Part shown: piece after piece, positions 5,458 through 14,055 of the stretch
Position numbering within the stretch: the stretch's first letter is position 1
Layout of the letters: each line of letters begins with the position of its first letter
Source of the DNA: Archaeoglobaceae archaeon
GTDB taxonomy: Archaea > Halobacteriota > Archaeoglobi > Archaeoglobales > JdFR-42
Direction: 5' to 3'
Assembly (NCBI GenBank): GCA_015523685.1
Contig: WAJW01000142.1
Coordinates: 1 to 22,877, forward strand
Length of the DNA: 22,877 bases
Notes under the pieces: model-generated
Databases searched by the model: none
Told to the model about the DNA's origin: nothing
What the model saw: only the letters and a program-made list of their open reading frames with translations
Position numbers and translations under genes: made by a program

Positions 5458-6023
5458 CACTCCAGAAGATTTGCCAGCTCCTCAACCGCCTTTTCGAGAC
5501 CTCCATCAGGATTTTTGATTATTCTGACAACCGCCCCGGTATAGAACGCATAGCTCATTGCTATTGCCCTGTTTATTTCCTGATGTGTTCGAATTGACTC
5601 TATGCTCTCCATATCTCTCTTCCTGCTCTTATCCTTCATTCTCCTCTGATAAATCTCTTCCGGACTCGCCTCGACAAGCACGAACAATCCGGGCTCGAGT
5701 TCGTCGAGAACCCATCTGGGAAGTCCGGGAAGATAACCCTTCGGAGTCCTTATGGTGCAGTGAGTGTCAACTATAGTTGCTTTCGCCTCAATCTGGCTTA
5801 TTCTTACAGCAGCAATGTTCTGTATCCTTTTTTGAAGCTCAGGAGGAAGTTTTCTCATCTCATCCCTGTGTTCAACATAACCCTCATCCACCGCAACCGA
5901 GAGCATAACATCGCCGTAATTGACGAGAACGTATTCCTCTGATTCGGGCCTCTCCATGAGCTTTTTGAGAACTGTCGAACTTCCCACTCCGGGAATTCCT
6001 GTCACAACAACAACATTTCCCAT
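5457..6023 (-). CDS. adkA: Archaeal adenylate kinase AdkA
   Basis: A 188-residue enzyme interconverting ATP + AMP and 2 ADP. The P-loop GIPGVGSST is at residues 9-17. The archaeal AdkA family differs from bacterial Adk: it lacks a large lid and has the signature THCTIRTPKGYLPGLP (about 87-102) and the basic stretch RRMKDKSRKRDMES (about 126-139) seen here. The IRTHQEINRA helix near the C-terminus is also characteristic. The open frame starts at 6095, inside secY, but ATG 6023 is preceded by GGGAGCTGA and starts right after the secY stop, giving the normal family length. secY-adkA adjacency is common to archaea and bacteria. Confidence 0.96.
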   Translation of the reverse strand: MGNVVVVTGIPGVGSSTVLKKLMERPESEEYVLVNYGDVMLSVAVDEGYVEHRDEMRKLPPELQKRIQNIAAVRISQIEAKATIVDTHCTIRTPKGYLPGLPRWVLDELEPGLFVLVEASPEEIYQRRMKDKSRKRDMESIESIRTHQEINRAIAMSYAFYTGAVVRIIKNPDGGLEKAVEELANLLE

Positions 6024-6024
6024 T

Positions 6025-7494
6025 TTATTCAGCTCCCAGGAATTTACGCAACACAGGATGCATCTCCATGGCCTGTTCCTTGGCCAGGTCTTCATAAAGC
6101 TTGTACATTATACTGACAGTAAGGAGGAGCCCGGTTCCGGATGTATTGCCTATGGTACCGAGAAGGCTCGCAATAACCGTCAGAATCCCTATTATGGCCC
6201 CACCTATGACAGTAACCTTGGGTATATACCTCTTAAGAAATCTCTCGAGAACTGCAGGATCTCTTCTGAACCCCGGGATCTGCATGCCTGAACGGGTTAT
6301 CTGCCTTGCCACAGTCTTCGGACCCATACCACTCGTCTCGGTCCAGAATATGGCGAATATTATACCCCCCGCAATGAGTATGACTGTATCGATCAGGATG
6401 TGAACACCTATCTGCCATGTTGTGATCTCAGGATGTGCTCTCTGGACAATGGAGGGCATCCAGGTGAATGGGCCTCTCAGAGGAGAGAGATAGTACATTA
6501 TGCCTGAAATAGGCCTCGTCCCATCGTAAACACCGAAGATTTCGATACCCTTCCTGTAAAGTATCAGGCCAATCATCTGAATGTTTGCCTGAAGAGCCCT
6601 CACAAAGATCATTGGCAGAACGCTTGCGTACACGAGCTTGAGGGGGAATTTTCCTCTCGCACCTCTTACAAGGGAATGGCTCAGAGGTATCTCAACTCTC
6701 GTGCTTTCGGCGTATATGACGATGAGAAATATGAGTACTGTGGATATGAGGGCGAGAATTCCTCCCTCAACGAGAAGAAACTTGATTCCTGAGGATGTGA
6801 GGATCTGCTGAGCATTCATATTCTGTGCGATCCATGCCCATTTGGGTACAAGACCTATGGGAATCCCCCTCGTATCAACCTTCCAGTTGAATACTCCGGT
6901 GATAATGGCCTGAGATATACCAGCAACTATGAATAGACTTACACCCGAGCCTATACCCCATTTTGACACAACCTCATCCATGTAGAGTATGAGAATCCCT
7001 CCGATGACCAGCTGGATGAGGAGCATGAGCCTGATAACACCAAGTCCAACACCAAGCTTAGTTGCAAGAGCAGGATCGGGTTGCATGAAACCGCCGTAGA
7101 TCTGAGGCAGACTTTCAAGTACCACCATTATGAAGACGAGGAACTTCTGTGTGTCCTGAAACAGCCTCTGATCTTCGGGCTTACTTAGATCAAGCCTCAC
7201 AACCCCTGCACCGACGAGTAACTGCAATATGATTGAAGCGGTGACAATCGGGCCTATTCCCAGGGCGATTATTGAACCCGATTTGCCCGCAAAAAAGGCC
7301 CTGTACTGCTCAAAAAGATCAATTGATTGGGGAGAAAGGCCAAAAAGGGGAACGTTTGAAAGGACGAAATAGAGTACGAGAATTATAACCGTCCACATGA
7401 ACTTTTCTTTGAAGGGGACGTACCTCTTTGGACGGGCAACGGTTGGAAGCCTTTCAAAATATGGCTGAAATGATCTCAGGAGGGTATCTTCCAT
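6025..7494 (-). CDS. secY: Protein translocase subunit SecY (Sec61 alpha)
   Basis: The 489-residue pore subunit of the Sec translocon, of normal archaeal length. A cytoplasmic N-terminal helix (LLRSFQPYFERLPTVARPKR, residues 5-24) precedes the first membrane helix at about 33-52. Ten hydrophobic segments can be followed to the C-terminus. The conserved stretch ESTRVEIPLSHSLVRGARGKFPLKLVY (about 262-288) is the cytoplasmic loop between TM6 and TM7 that contacts the ribosome; FWTETSGMGPKTVARQI (about 387-403) is the second one. The start, ATG 7494, lies 4 nt after GCGGTGA, in which CGG-TGA is the last sense codon and stop of uL15. SecE and Sec61-beta are not in the window. Confidence 0.98.
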   Translation of the reverse strand: MEDTLLRSFQPYFERLPTVARPKRYVPFKEKFMWTVIILVLYFVLSNVPLFGLSPQSIDLFEQYRAFFAGKSGSIIALGIGPIVTASIILQLLVGAGVVRLDLSKPEDQRLFQDTQKFLVFIMVVLESLPQIYGGFMQPDPALATKLGVGLGVIRLMLLIQLVIGGILILYMDEVVSKWGIGSGVSLFIVAGISQAIITGVFNWKVDTRGIPIGLVPKWAWIAQNMNAQQILTSSGIKFLLVEGGILALISTVLIFLIVIYAESTRVEIPLSHSLVRGARGKFPLKLVYASVLPMIFVRALQANIQMIGLILYRKGIEIFGVYDGTRPISGIMYYLSPLRGPFTWMPSIVQRAHPEITTWQIGVHILIDTVILIAGGIIFAIFWTETSGMGPKTVARQITRSGMQIPGFRRDPAVLERFLKRYIPKVTVIGGAIIGILTVIASLLGTIGNTSGTGLLLTVSIMYKLYEDLAKEQAMEMHPVLRKFLGAE

Positions 7495-7498
7495 GGTT

Positions 7499-7930
7499 TC
7501 ACCGCGTTAGCTCCACCACTCCTCCCGCAGACTCTATTTTCTGGATTGCCCTCTCACTGGCCGACCCGACAATCACCCTGAACCTGCCTTTAATTCTGCC
7601 CTTCCCGAGAAGCTTGTCAAATCCCGCGGATGCGAGGTCCACTGTAACCATATCACTTTCTTTTTTCGCAATGCCCTTTTCCAGAAATTCCGAGAGATTC
7701 AGCTCGATTTCCTCAACATTTATCGTATTCTGCTCATACTGAACCTCGGGAGGCCTTGTAAAACCGTACTTCCCGAATCTCCTGCCCATTTTCATCTCTT
7801 TTATGTAATGATGTTTGTGACTTCCGGCATTCCCGACTCCACCCCTGCTTCCCTTGCCTCTCCTCTTCTTCTTGCTGCCACCACCACACGTTTTTGATCC
7901 CCTGAATTTTTTAACCTTCTTTTTGGCCAA
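7499..7930 (-). CDS. rpl15: Large ribosomal subunit protein uL15 (TTG start)
   Basis: A 143-residue uL15. The N-terminal half is the glycine/basic extension that threads into 23S rRNA (KTCGGGSKKKRRGKGSRGG, then GSHKHHYIK). The C-terminal half is the globular domain, with VTVDLASAGFDKLLGKG and the closing GRFRVIVGSASERAIQKIE of the uL15/eL18 family. The open frame begins at GTG 7939, but that GTG is inside the GAGGTGATT site. TTG 7930, 5 nt after the GGTGA core and encoding MAKKKVKKFRG, is the better start. The AGG-TGA that ends uL30 forms the Shine-Dalgarno core. Confidence 0.95.
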   Translation of the reverse strand: MAKKKVKKFRGSKTCGGGSKKKRRGKGSRGGVGNAGSHKHHYIKEMKMGRRFGKYGFTRPPEVQYEQNTINVEEIELNLSEFLEKGIAKKESDMVTVDLASAGFDKLLGKGRIKGRFRVIVGSASERAIQKIESAGGVVELTR

Positions 7931-7935
7931 TACAA

Positions 7936-8397
7936 TCACCTCATCTTATGGATGAGCTCTTTGATTTTCTCTCCATGGTATCCCAGCTCACCGCCATATC
8001 CATAGTGGGCTTTGATTCCCCTGTGACCTTTCCTCGGGGGATGGAGCCTGAAGACAGGTTTCAGATCGGGTATATCCCGGAGTTTTGCCTTACCCTCAAT
8101 AACAGCCTTCGCAAACTCTTCTATACTCCCATAACCCGTTGTCTCCTTCACGTATTCATCTGTCAATCTCCTGTTCCCGCTCAATCTGCCCCTTTTTCTG
8201 AGCAGTAGAGCAAGGGTCTCTGCGTCTATTTCTCCCCAGGCAACATAATCCTTGACCCTCTGGAGCATTCCCCTGTATGCAGGTGTGTCGCCGATCACAA
8301 CACAGTGGTTGATCCTGTGAAGCCTCAGCATTTTCAGAGTTTCCTTTATCTCTCTTCTGACATCTATCGTTCCTCTGAGCCTTATTACAGCAAACAT
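7936..8397 (-). CDS. rpl30: Large ribosomal subunit protein uL30 (archaeal L30/eukaryotic L7 type)
   Basis: A 153-residue uL30, longer than the roughly 60-residue bacterial L30 because it has the archaeal/eukaryotic C-terminal extension. The shared ferredoxin-like core is at the N-terminus ([52 protein letters not shown]). The extension includes [20 protein letters not shown] and ends in [21 protein letters not shown]. The frame offers ATG 8400 and ATG 8397. The second is 4 nt after AAGGTGA and is favoured; it overlaps the uS5 stop as TGATG. Confidence 0.96.
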   Translation of the reverse strand: MFAVIRLRGTIDVRREIKETLKMLRLHRINHCVVIGDTPAYRGMLQRVKDYVAWGEIDAETLALLLRKRGRLSGNRRLTDEYVKETTGYGSIEEFAKAVIEGKAKLRDIPDLKPVFRLHPPRKGHRGIKAHYGYGGELGYHGEKIKELIHKMR

Positions 8398-9002
8398 CAT
8401 CTCACCTTCGTGGTCATTGTGGCCTTTAAGGCCTCAAAAGTTGCCTTTGCAAAATTCATAGTGGTTCTCGTGCTTCCCTTTGTGAAAGTCCATACGTCCT
8501 TTACACCAGCCAGTTCCAGCACTTTCTTTGCGACATCCCCCGCAACAAGGCCAAGACCTTTTGGAGCAGGCATAAGGGTGACCTTAACACTTCCCGCTTC
8601 ACCCTGAACCCTGAAGGGTACGGTATGGGGTGTCCCACACCCACACTCCCAGCTTCCACATCCCCTCATGATCCTGAAAATGTTCAGTTTTGCATCAACT
8701 ATCCCCTTTCTTATCGCCTGTCCCACCTGGGAGTCTTTTCCTATGCCCACACCAACGTAACCATCTCTGTTGCCCACAACGACGGTCGTTCTGAACTTCA
8801 CCCTTCTGCCCGAGTCTGTCATTCTCTGTACCATGTTTATATCAAGCACCTCATCATCGAGATCGGGGAGAAGCAGATCGACAATCTGATACTCTTTCAG
8901 TGGGAGACCCGAGGCCATCACCTCATCCATGGAGGTTATGTGGCCCTCCGCCACGAGTCTGCCGAGTGTTGTTCTGGGCACCCATTCTTCCATTTCCATC
9001 AT
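8397..9002 (-). CDS. rps5: Small ribosomal subunit protein uS5
   Basis: A 201-residue uS5 of archaeal size. The N-terminal extension [14 protein letters not shown] leads into the double-stranded-RNA-binding-like domain (about 50-115) with [31 protein letters not shown], where the conserved GNxxGxVGxG loop shapes the mRNA entrance and affects decoding accuracy. The C-terminal domain contains [27 protein letters not shown] and [17 protein letters not shown]. Possible starts are ATG 9008, 9002 and 8999; ATG 9008 would sit directly on the GGTGA site, so 9002, with 6 nt spacing and 2 nt after the uL18 stop, is chosen. The motif CGSWECGCG is an archaeal-type insertion with three cysteines. Confidence 0.96.
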   Translation of the reverse strand: MMEMEEWVPRTTLGRLVAEGHITSMDEVMASGLPLKEYQIVDLLLPDLDDEVLDINMVQRMTDSGRRVKFRTTVVVGNRDGYVGVGIGKDSQVGQAIRKGIVDAKLNIFRIMRGCGSWECGCGTPHTVPFRVQGEAGSVKVTLMPAPKGLGLVAGDVAKKVLELAGVKDVWTFTKGSTRTTMNFAKATFEALKATMTTKVR

Positions 9003-9004
9003 TT

Positions 9005-9565
9005 TCATTCACCCAGTATTTTCTTCCTTAACTCATCAACATGATCGGGATAATTTTGGGGATTAAAACCCCTCTTTTCCGTCTCTCCAAACCTGTCCTT
9101 TGCCTGACCGTAGTACTCCGCTATGTGTTCACCTCTTATCCTTGAATCATCGGGGAATACCTCAGGGCTGTGAGGGATGTCAACACCAGCATCAACAACA
9201 CCTTTCAGGAATGCGAACACTCTGGAGCCCCTGCTTGGAACTCTCAGTCCTATATCGAGTATACCTGAAGAATAACCCGAATCAAGGCATTTCTTACCGA
9301 AAAGAATGCCCGTGAGATAGCTTGCGGGTGTGTTGTTCAGATCCCCGAGATAACCATAATCTCTGAGCATATCGGATGAAACGGAGAGTAAAATTCTATC
9401 TCCATCTGGCTCATACTTTATATATTGAGCAATAACCCTCCTGTTGGTTATCCTGACAACTATTCTGGGCTTTCTACCCGATAGAAGCCTCAATCTCTTC
9501 CTGTAATTTGTTTTCCCTTCTCTTCTTCTTCTGTATGGTACCTTATACCTCGGACCTTTTGCCAA
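9005..9565 (-). CDS. rpl18: Large ribosomal subunit protein uL18 (TTG start)
   Basis: A 186-residue uL18, which binds 5S rRNA with uL5 in the central protuberance. The N-terminal [21 protein letters not shown] is the standard start of archaeal uL18. [21 protein letters not shown] marks the first strands of the core, [14 protein letters not shown] and [25 protein letters not shown] the conserved middle, and the C-terminal residues from about 140 ([21 protein letters not shown]) the archaeal/eukaryotic extension. The frame opens at GTG 9574, but that GTG overlaps the AGGTGA site; TTG 9565, 5 nt downstream, gives the family N-terminus. The AGG-TGA ending eL19 is the Shine-Dalgarno core, the same arrangement as at uL30/uL15. 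Confidence 0.96.
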   Translation of the reverse strand: MAKGPRYKVPYRRRREGKTNYRKRLRLLSGRKPRIVVRITNRRVIAQYIKYEPDGDRILLSVSSDMLRDYGYLGDLNNTPASYLTGILFGKKCLDSGYSSGILDIGLRVPSRGSRVFAFLKGVVDAGVDIPHSPEVFPDDSRIRGEHIAEYYGQAKDRFGETEKRGFNPQNYPDHVDELRKKILGE

Positions 9566-9570
9566 TTCTC

Positions 9571-10017
9571 TCACCTCTTGAGCTCATGAGCTTCAACATA
9601 GGCCTCGAGATGAGCAACACTTCTGAAAGCTCCCCCTTTGGCCTTTCTGTACAGCAATCTGTAGGTTTTCCTGTCTATCTCACCGGATTCTCTCATCTCC
9701 TTCAGTCTTCTTCTCAGTGCCCTTATTCTCTTCATCCACTGCTCTTTTCTTGGCATTCTGGCTCCTTTTGCACCTTTTCTACTGCCATGGCCTCTTCTTC
9801 TTCCTTTCTTCTTCTTGATATCCCTGATCCTTGCTCTGGCTCTGCTCGTACCCTTAACAGGCTTTCTTCTGATCAGTCCTGATTCCACAAGTTCCTCAAC
9901 ATCCTGCCTTGTGATCGCATTTGCGATTTCGTCCATCGCGGTGGGATCCATCCATATTCTGCCTTCCCCCACATTCAGAATGCTTGCAGCAATCCTCCTC
10001 TGAAGTTTCAGATTCAT
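9571..10017 (-). CDS. rpl19e: Large ribosomal subunit protein eL19
   Basis: A 148-residue eL19, found only in archaea and eukaryotes. The first 55 residues form the globular domain ([41 protein letters not shown]). They are followed by a long basic extended region, [30 protein letters not shown], which crosses 23S rRNA domains, and a C-terminal helical part with [28 protein letters not shown]. The length is normal for archaea. ATG 10017 lies 6 nt after GGGTGA and one base after the eL32 stop. The neighbours eL32 and uL18 are the usual ones in the archaeal spc operon. Confidence 0.97.
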   Translation of the reverse strand: MNLKLQRRIAASILNVGEGRIWMDPTAMDEIANAITRQDVEELVESGLIRRKPVKGTSRARARIRDIKKKKGRRRGHGSRKGAKGARMPRKEQWMKRIRALRRRLKEMRESGEIDRKTYRLLYRKAKGGAFRSVAHLEAYVEAHELKR

Positions 10018-10018
10018 C

Positions 10019-10678
10019 TCAGCTCACCCTCGTGGGATTGAGAATTTTGAATCCCCTTTCCTCAGCCTGACTTTCAATCTCAAGCCTTTTTTTGAGCCCG
10101 ACGGTTCTCCCTATCCTCAATGCATGTCTCGAAGGGTCGAGTCCTTCAAGCTCTCTCACATTGTGAACCAGCCTTTCCTCGAAACCCGAAGGGTGTCTGC
10201 CTTTTACAGATGCAGGAGTTCCGTAGCCAACTCTGACAACCACACCCTTGCCCTTTATCCTCCTTCTAAGCTTGTTATGCCTCCCTCTTGGTCTCCGCCA
10301 CGAATCATCAAGCTTCTTTTTCTTATGAGACTCATACCTTCTGAACTCTGGTTTTTTGGCCTTCATTCTAAGTTTAACCTTAAGAAGTCTGATTTCCTCA
10401 TCTGAGAGTGATGGAATGATCTTTATCCTCTTCTCCTCAGCCTCCTCTTCAACAATCTCTCCCTCTTCAACTTTTTCCTCAGGTTTTTCCGCTTCAATCT
10501 CCTCTATGAGCTTTTCGGCCTCGGATTTGATCTTTGTCGCGAGTTTTTCTCCAATTCCCTCCACAGATGTCAGATCCTCAATGCTGGCCCTGGCTATATC
10601 TTCCACGGAGGTGTATCCGGCACCCCTCAGCCTTTCCGCGGTCTTCTTCCCAATCCCCTTTATTTCCTCAAGTTCCAT
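10019..10678 (-). CDS. rpl32e: eL32 fused to an N-terminal helix-hairpin-helix domain
   Basis: At 219 residues this is about 80-90 longer than a minimal archaeal eL32. Residues 1-55 contain two helix-hairpin-helix motifs (IKGIGKKTAERLRGAGY and VEGIGEKLATKI), of the kind that bind nucleic acid backbones. An acidic linker at about 58-83 (EIEAEKPEEKVEEGEIVEEE) follows. The eL32 core begins at about 95, with KPEFRRYESHKKKKLDDSWR, RPRGRHNKLRRRIKGKG, VRVGYGTPASVKGRHPSGFEE and HALRIGRTVGLKKRLEIE. A comparable HhH extension is known in haloarchaeal L32e. It may contact 23S rRNA or aid assembly; this is inference. ATG 10678 follows a purine-rich GGGATGGAAG stretch. Confidence 0.96.
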   Translation of the reverse strand: MELEEIKGIGKKTAERLRGAGYTSVEDIARASIEDLTSVEGIGEKLATKIKSEAEKLIEEIEAEKPEEKVEEGEIVEEEAEEKRIKIIPSLSDEEIRLLKVKLRMKAKKPEFRRYESHKKKKLDDSWRRPRGRHNKLRRRIKGKGVVVRVGYGTPASVKGRHPSGFEERLVHNVRELEGLDPSRHALRIGRTVGLKKRLEIESQAEERGFKILNPTRVS

Positions 10679-10688
10679 CTTCCATCCC

Positions 10689-11222
10689 TCAAGCCTTTGA
10701 AACTATATATATTCCATCCTGGAAAACCCTCACATCATACCCTCTTATCCTTGTTGCCTGCTCTATGTTTGCCGCAGTCTGACCGCATTCTTCTTTATTT
10801 ATACCGGTTATAATAATCTGATCGCCTTTCACATCCACCTTTGTATTGCCCACAATTCGTGCTTTTCTTGGATGCTTTTCACCGAGGAAGTTCTCAATGA
10901 CAACCTCATCTCCCTGAACCTTCACCCTGATCGGAAAATGAGAATAAACAACCTTCATTCTGTACTCAAATCCTTCCGTCACACCCCTTATCATGTTTTT
11001 GATATGCCCCGCGATTGTACCAACCATTGCCTTATGTCTGGCCTTTTTTTCTGAGGTAAACACGGTTATTCTGCCATCCTCTCTCCTGATTTCAACACCG
11101 GGAAAAGATAGATTCCTCTCCACCACACCTTTCGGCCCCTGAACTCTAACCAGCTCATTTATTTCCACGCTCACGCCTTCGGGGATTTCAAGATTTACTG
11201 CGAATGCATAATCCTCCTCCAT
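10689..11222 (-). CDS. rpl6: Large ribosomal subunit protein uL6
   Basis: A 177-residue uL6 with two tandem copies of the same alpha/beta fold. The first spans about 10-85 ([21 protein letters not shown], then [20 protein letters not shown]). The second spans about 90-177 ([22 protein letters not shown] and [22 protein letters not shown]). It binds near the sarcin-ricin loop where elongation factors dock. ATG 11222 is preceded by GAGGAGG directly after the uS8 stop. All expected family landmarks are present and nothing is unusual. Confidence 0.97.
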   Translation of the reverse strand: MEEDYAFAVNLEIPEGVSVEINELVRVQGPKGVVERNLSFPGVEIRREDGRITVFTSEKKARHKAMVGTIAGHIKNMIRGVTEGFEYRMKVVYSHFPIRVKVQGDEVVIENFLGEKHPRKARIVGNTKVDVKGDQIIITGINKEECGQTAANIEQATRIRGYDVRVFQDGIYIVSKA

Positions 11223-11234
11223 CTGTACTCCTCC

Positions 11235-11627
11235 TCAGTAAACGTACGCCAGAAGCACTCCACCAAGATTTCTCTCGATGGCCTTCTTGTGACTCATAAC
11301 ACCTTCGGGTGTAGACACGATAAGAATGCCAAAATCCCTTGCAGGGAGATGTCTCTTTTCCCATTTTTCAAATTCCCTTCTCTTTACCGAAAATCTCGGT
11401 CTTATAACTCCGCAGTTGTTGATTCTACCGAAAAGTCTAACTCTGAACATCCCGGATTTGTTATCATCCACGAATTCAAACTCCTCGATGTATCCATTCT
11501 CCTTCATAACCCTCAGAACACTGCCGATTAGCTTTGAGGCTGGTTTCACTGTACATTCCCTCTTTCCAACCATTTCTGCGTTCTTTATTGCCGAAATTGC
11601 ATCGGCCAGTGGATCAACAAGACTCAT
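11235..11627 (-). CDS. rps8: Small ribosomal subunit protein uS8
   Basis: A 130-residue uS8, which binds helix 21 of 16S rRNA early in assembly. The N-terminal domain has [22 protein letters not shown]. The C-terminal domain has [46 protein letters not shown], where [12 protein letters not shown] is the archaeal form of the rRNA-binding STSxG loop. Upstream codons extend to 11636, but ATG 11627 gives the family N-terminus and lies 5 nt after CTGGTGA. The TGG-TGA of that site is the end of uS14, so the two genes are probably coupled. Confidence 0.97.
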   Translation of the reverse strand: MSLVDPLADAISAIKNAEMVGKRECTVKPASKLIGSVLRVMKENGYIEEFEFVDDNKSGMFRVRLFGRINNCGVIRPRFSVKRREFEKWEKRHLPARDFGILIVSTPEGVMSHKKAIERNLGGVLLAYVY

Positions 11628-11632
11628 ACCAA

Positions 11633-11773
11633 TCACCAGTATTTTTTGAATCCCATTTCCTTAGCAACCTCTCTGAAACACTGCCTGCAGAGATATATCC
11701 CATATTTTCTTACGAGACCTCTTTTCCTGCCACACCTTCTGCATTCATTAGCTCCTCTTCCAAACTGTTTCAT
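11633..11773 (-). CDS. rps14: Small ribosomal subunit protein uS14, zinc-ribbon type
   Basis: This gene encodes only 46 residues, so it is easily missed. The sequence [20 protein letters not shown], followed by [17 protein letters not shown] and ending KKYW, is a complete zinc-binding uS14 of the archaeal/eukaryotic (S29) type. Zinc ligands are Cys11, Cys14, Cys29 and Cys32. It sits in the head of the small subunit near uS3 and uS10. ATG 11773 overlaps the uL5 stop (TGATG) with GGAGTG just upstream, and its own TGG-TGA end serves as the Shine-Dalgarno core for uS8. Confidence 0.97.
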   Translation of the reverse strand: MKQFGRGANECRRCGRKRGLVRKYGIYLCRQCFREVAKEMGFKKYW

Positions 11774-12273
11774 CACTCCACCACCACTCCGTATTTCTCT
11801 TTGATATGCTCAACAACATCATGCTTAACTATTCTATGGTTTCTCCCGACTTTTGAGACCGCCCTTTTCCTCCTCTCAACTCTGAATCCCCTTCTTCTGA
11901 ATACAACGTTAACATCCATTCCGAATATCCCTATCTCGGGGTCGTAATCAACTCCCGGAAAATCGATATGCTCTCTTATGCCAAAGGAGAGCCATCCATC
12001 TCCAATCTGCCTTTCACTTAATGTTTTTTCAATAACATCAAATGCATTTTTCAGGAATTTTTCCGCCTTTTCTCCCCTCAGAGTTACCTTGCATCCTATT
12101 GCCTCTCCTTTTTTGATGCCGAAGGTCTGATTTGTCCTCTTGGCATATGTCGTGACAGGTTTATTTCCCGTCAGCATCTCAAGAACCTTTATGGCCTTCT
12201 TCTGCTTCTCTCCGCTCTCCCCCACACCAATGTTCACAACGACCTTGTCCACGAGCAACTCCCTCATATCCAT
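11773..12273 (-). CDS. rpl5: Large ribosomal subunit protein uL5
   Basis: A 166-residue uL5, which binds 5S rRNA and contacts the P-site tRNA in the central protuberance. Landmarks are [20 protein letters not shown] at about 10-29, [34 protein letters not shown] at about 34-67, [25 protein letters not shown] at about 97-121, and the basic [20 protein letters not shown] at about 125-144. The frame opens at GTG 12282, within the eS4 end; ATG 12273 is 5 nt after the GGTGT site and is preferred. ATG 12267 is a further option. Confidence 0.96.
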   Translation of the reverse strand: MDMRELLVDKVVVNIGVGESGEKQKKAIKVLEMLTGNKPVTTYAKRTNQTFGIKKGEAIGCKVTLRGEKAEKFLKNAFDVIEKTLSERQIGDGWLSFGIREHIDFPGVDYDPEIGIFGMDVNVVFRRRGFRVERRKRAVSKVGRNHRIVKHDVVEHIKEKYGVVVE

Positions 12274-12274
12274 T

Positions 12275-12964
12275 TCAGACACCTATATCGATGAGAGGTT
12301 CGTCCTTTCCCACGACAAACACGTAATCCTCTATGGTGGTAAAGGTGTAGTTTCCTTCAATTTCAACCAGATTCGGCTGCGAACTCCTCACAACCTTTAT
12401 ATTTTTGATCCTGCCGATTTCACCCACATGGTTCCCACCGGTAACCAGGGCGAGAGCGCCGGGCTCATATTTAACATGTTCCCTGACTTCCTTATCGGGC
12501 AATGAGAGGAGTATTGAATCCCTGGTGGAGTACGTGTTGTCAGCCAGTATATTTGTTCCATCAAATAAATTGAGCTGAATTTTGCCACCTTTCACGATGG
12601 TCTTGTTGTTTATTCTGTATAGTTTAACATCGGAATCCTCAACCTCTATTGGCGTGTATCTGCCGTGATCATCAAAAACGATCCTGTAATACGCATCAAG
12701 ATCCGGAATTGAAATCACATCGAAGAGCCCGACAGGGAATTTGTAGTTCTTTCTAACCACCCCATCCACCAGTATCTTGCCGGCTCCAATTACATACCTG
12801 CCCTCTTTTGCATTGTCCACCACACCCAGAAGATCTCTCAAAACCACTAAAAGGGGTATGGCGTCTCTATGTGGACCAGGAGACGGTTTTACCACCCATT
12901 TGTGTGTCTTTCTCGGTATTTTCAGCTTTTTTGATGCAGATAATCTTTTCTGATGCTTTCCCAT
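12275..12964 (-). CDS. rps4e: Small ribosomal subunit protein eS4
   Basis: A 229-residue eS4, specific to archaea and eukaryotes. The order of parts is the family's: an N-terminal segment MGKHQKRLSASKKLKIPRKT, an S4 RNA-binding domain at about 40-100 (PLLVVLRDLLGVVDNAKEGRYVI, then KILVDGVVRKNYKFPVGLFDVI), a middle beta domain, and a KOW motif at about 170-195 (GALALVTGGNHVGEIGRIKN). ATG 12964 is 4 nt after AAGTGA, whose AAG-TGA is the end of uL24. Position between uL24 and uL5 is the usual euryarchaeal one. Confidence 0.97.
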   Translation of the reverse strand: MGKHQKRLSASKKLKIPRKTHKWVVKPSPGPHRDAIPLLVVLRDLLGVVDNAKEGRYVIGAGKILVDGVVRKNYKFPVGLFDVISIPDLDAYYRIVFDDHGRYTPIEVEDSDVKLYRINNKTIVKGGKIQLNLFDGTNILADNTYSTRDSILLSLPDKEVREHVKYEPGALALVTGGNHVGEIGRIKNIKVVRSSQPNLVEIEGNYTFTTIEDYVFVVGKDEPLIDIGV

Positions 12965-12968
12965 GTGA

Positions 12969-13319
12969 TCACTTCCTGTTCAGTATCTCCTCTCTTTTTT
13001 TATCATCAAGATTGAGCTTTGTTATCATTACATTCGAGGGGTTGACAGGCCGCATAATCTCAGTTCCATCAGCCTTCGAGACCGTAACACCCTCAATAAA
13101 TATGGCAAGACTCTTCATATCCACCCTCTCAACCTTGCCCTCATGTCCTTCGAAATCCCCGCGCATAACCTTCACGGTGTCTCCCTTAACAACTCTGACC
13201 GATCTCTTTCCATATTTTTTCCTGAGGTCCGGAGATAGTGTTGCATGGAGTAATTTGTGCTTCTGATGGAGCTTCGCCCTGTAAATTCTTTTCCTCTGCT
13301 TTCTCGGTTGCTTTGACAT
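12969..13319 (-). CDS. rpl24: Large ribosomal subunit protein uL24
   Basis: A 116-residue uL24, an early-assembly protein near the exit tunnel. It starts with the basic archaeal segment [24 protein letters not shown] and [15 protein letters not shown]. The KOW domain follows at about 42-70 ([25 protein letters not shown]), and the C-terminal part carries [25 protein letters not shown] 13319 is 5 nt after TGAGGTGA. The length is normal and no unusual residues were noticed. Confidence 0.97.
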   Translation of the reverse strand: MSKQPRKQRKRIYRAKLHQKHKLLHATLSPDLRKKYGKRSVRVVKGDTVKVMRGDFEGHEGKVERVDMKSLAIFIEGVTVSKADGTEIMRPVNPSNVMITKLNLDDKKREEILNRK

Positions 13320-13329
13320 TTAAATCACC

Positions 13330-13728
13330 TCATACAAGCACCGTTGCAATTGATGCTATTTTCATAAATCTTTCAGCTGCCTCCCTGGCAACAGCACCCC
13401 TTATCTCACTTCCCTTTGGATTGCCCTCAGCATCCGTTATAACCGCTGCATTGTCCTCAAACTTTACCCTTGTTCCATCAGGCCTCCTGTATTCCTTTCT
13501 CTGCCTTATTATGACAGCATGATGGATCTGTTTCCTCATATCGGGTGTTCCTTTTTTCACGGTTACAACAACAAGGTCGCCAATCCCCGCAGAGGGATAT
13601 CTTCTTCTCACACCCTTGTAACCCCTGACTGCTATGATCTCAACTATTCTCGCTCCAGAGTTGTCAGCACACACAAGCTGTGCACCAACCGGAAGGGCAC
13701 GTGGTATGCTCGCAGGTATGGCTTTCAT
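13330..13728 (-). CDS. rpl14: Large ribosomal subunit protein uL14
   Basis: A 132-residue uL14, located at the subunit interface. It starts [20 protein letters not shown] with [19 protein letters not shown] following, the signature beta barrel of the family. The middle [23 protein letters not shown] and the [19 protein letters not shown] strand-turn are typical for archaea. The open frame extends three codons upstream to TTG 13737, but ATG 13728 gives the exact archaeal N-terminus and starts one base after the uS17 stop. Confidence 0.97.
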   Translation of the reverse strand: MKAIPASIPRALPVGAQLVCADNSGARIVEIIAVRGYKGVRRRYPSAGIGDLVVVTVKKGTPDMRKQIHHAVIIRQRKEYRRPDGTRVKFEDNAAVITDAEGNPKGSEIRGAVAREAAERFMKIASIATVLV

Positions 13729-13729
13729 T

Positions 13730-14050
13730 TCACTCAACCCTCTCCACTATTACGAACGATTTGGTTTTACTCAGAGGTCTGCACTCCGCGATTTTTACCG
13801 TATCCCCGGGTTTTGCATCGATACAGGGCGGGTTATGAGCGTGAAGTTTTGTTGTCCTCCTCTCAAACCTTTCAAATTTTCTTATTCTTTTCAATCTCTC
13901 TTTTTTAACCACAGCGGTTTTCTCGTATGAACTCACAACTATCCCGGTGAAAATCTGCCCTCTCACCGGAAGGGATCCATGAAATGGACATTTCGGATCG
14001 TTGCATTCCATTTCCGGTGGTTCCACATCAATACCTATATCCCGTACCAC
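13730..14050 (-). CDS. rps17: Small ribosomal subunit protein uS17 (probable GTG start)
   Basis: A protein of about 106 residues. The archaeal N-terminal extension includes [17 protein letters not shown] at about 15-31, with two cysteines and a histidine, common in euryarchaeal uS17. The OB-fold follows ([21 protein letters not shown]), with the rRNA-binding stretch [21 protein letters not shown] and the closing [16 protein letters not shown]. The frame can start at GTG 14059, but that GTG lies inside the AAGGTGA site; GTG 14050, 5 nt downstream, fits the spacing rule. The AGG-TGA in the site is the end of the Rpp29 gene. Product is certain; start is fairly likely. Confidence 0.93.
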   Translation of the reverse strand: MVRDIGIDVEPPEMECNDPKCPFHGSLPVRGQIFTGIVVSSYEKTAVVKKERLKRIRKFERFERRTTKLHAHNPPCIDAKPGDTVKIAECRPLSKTKSFVIVERVE

Positions 14051-14055
14051 TTCAC

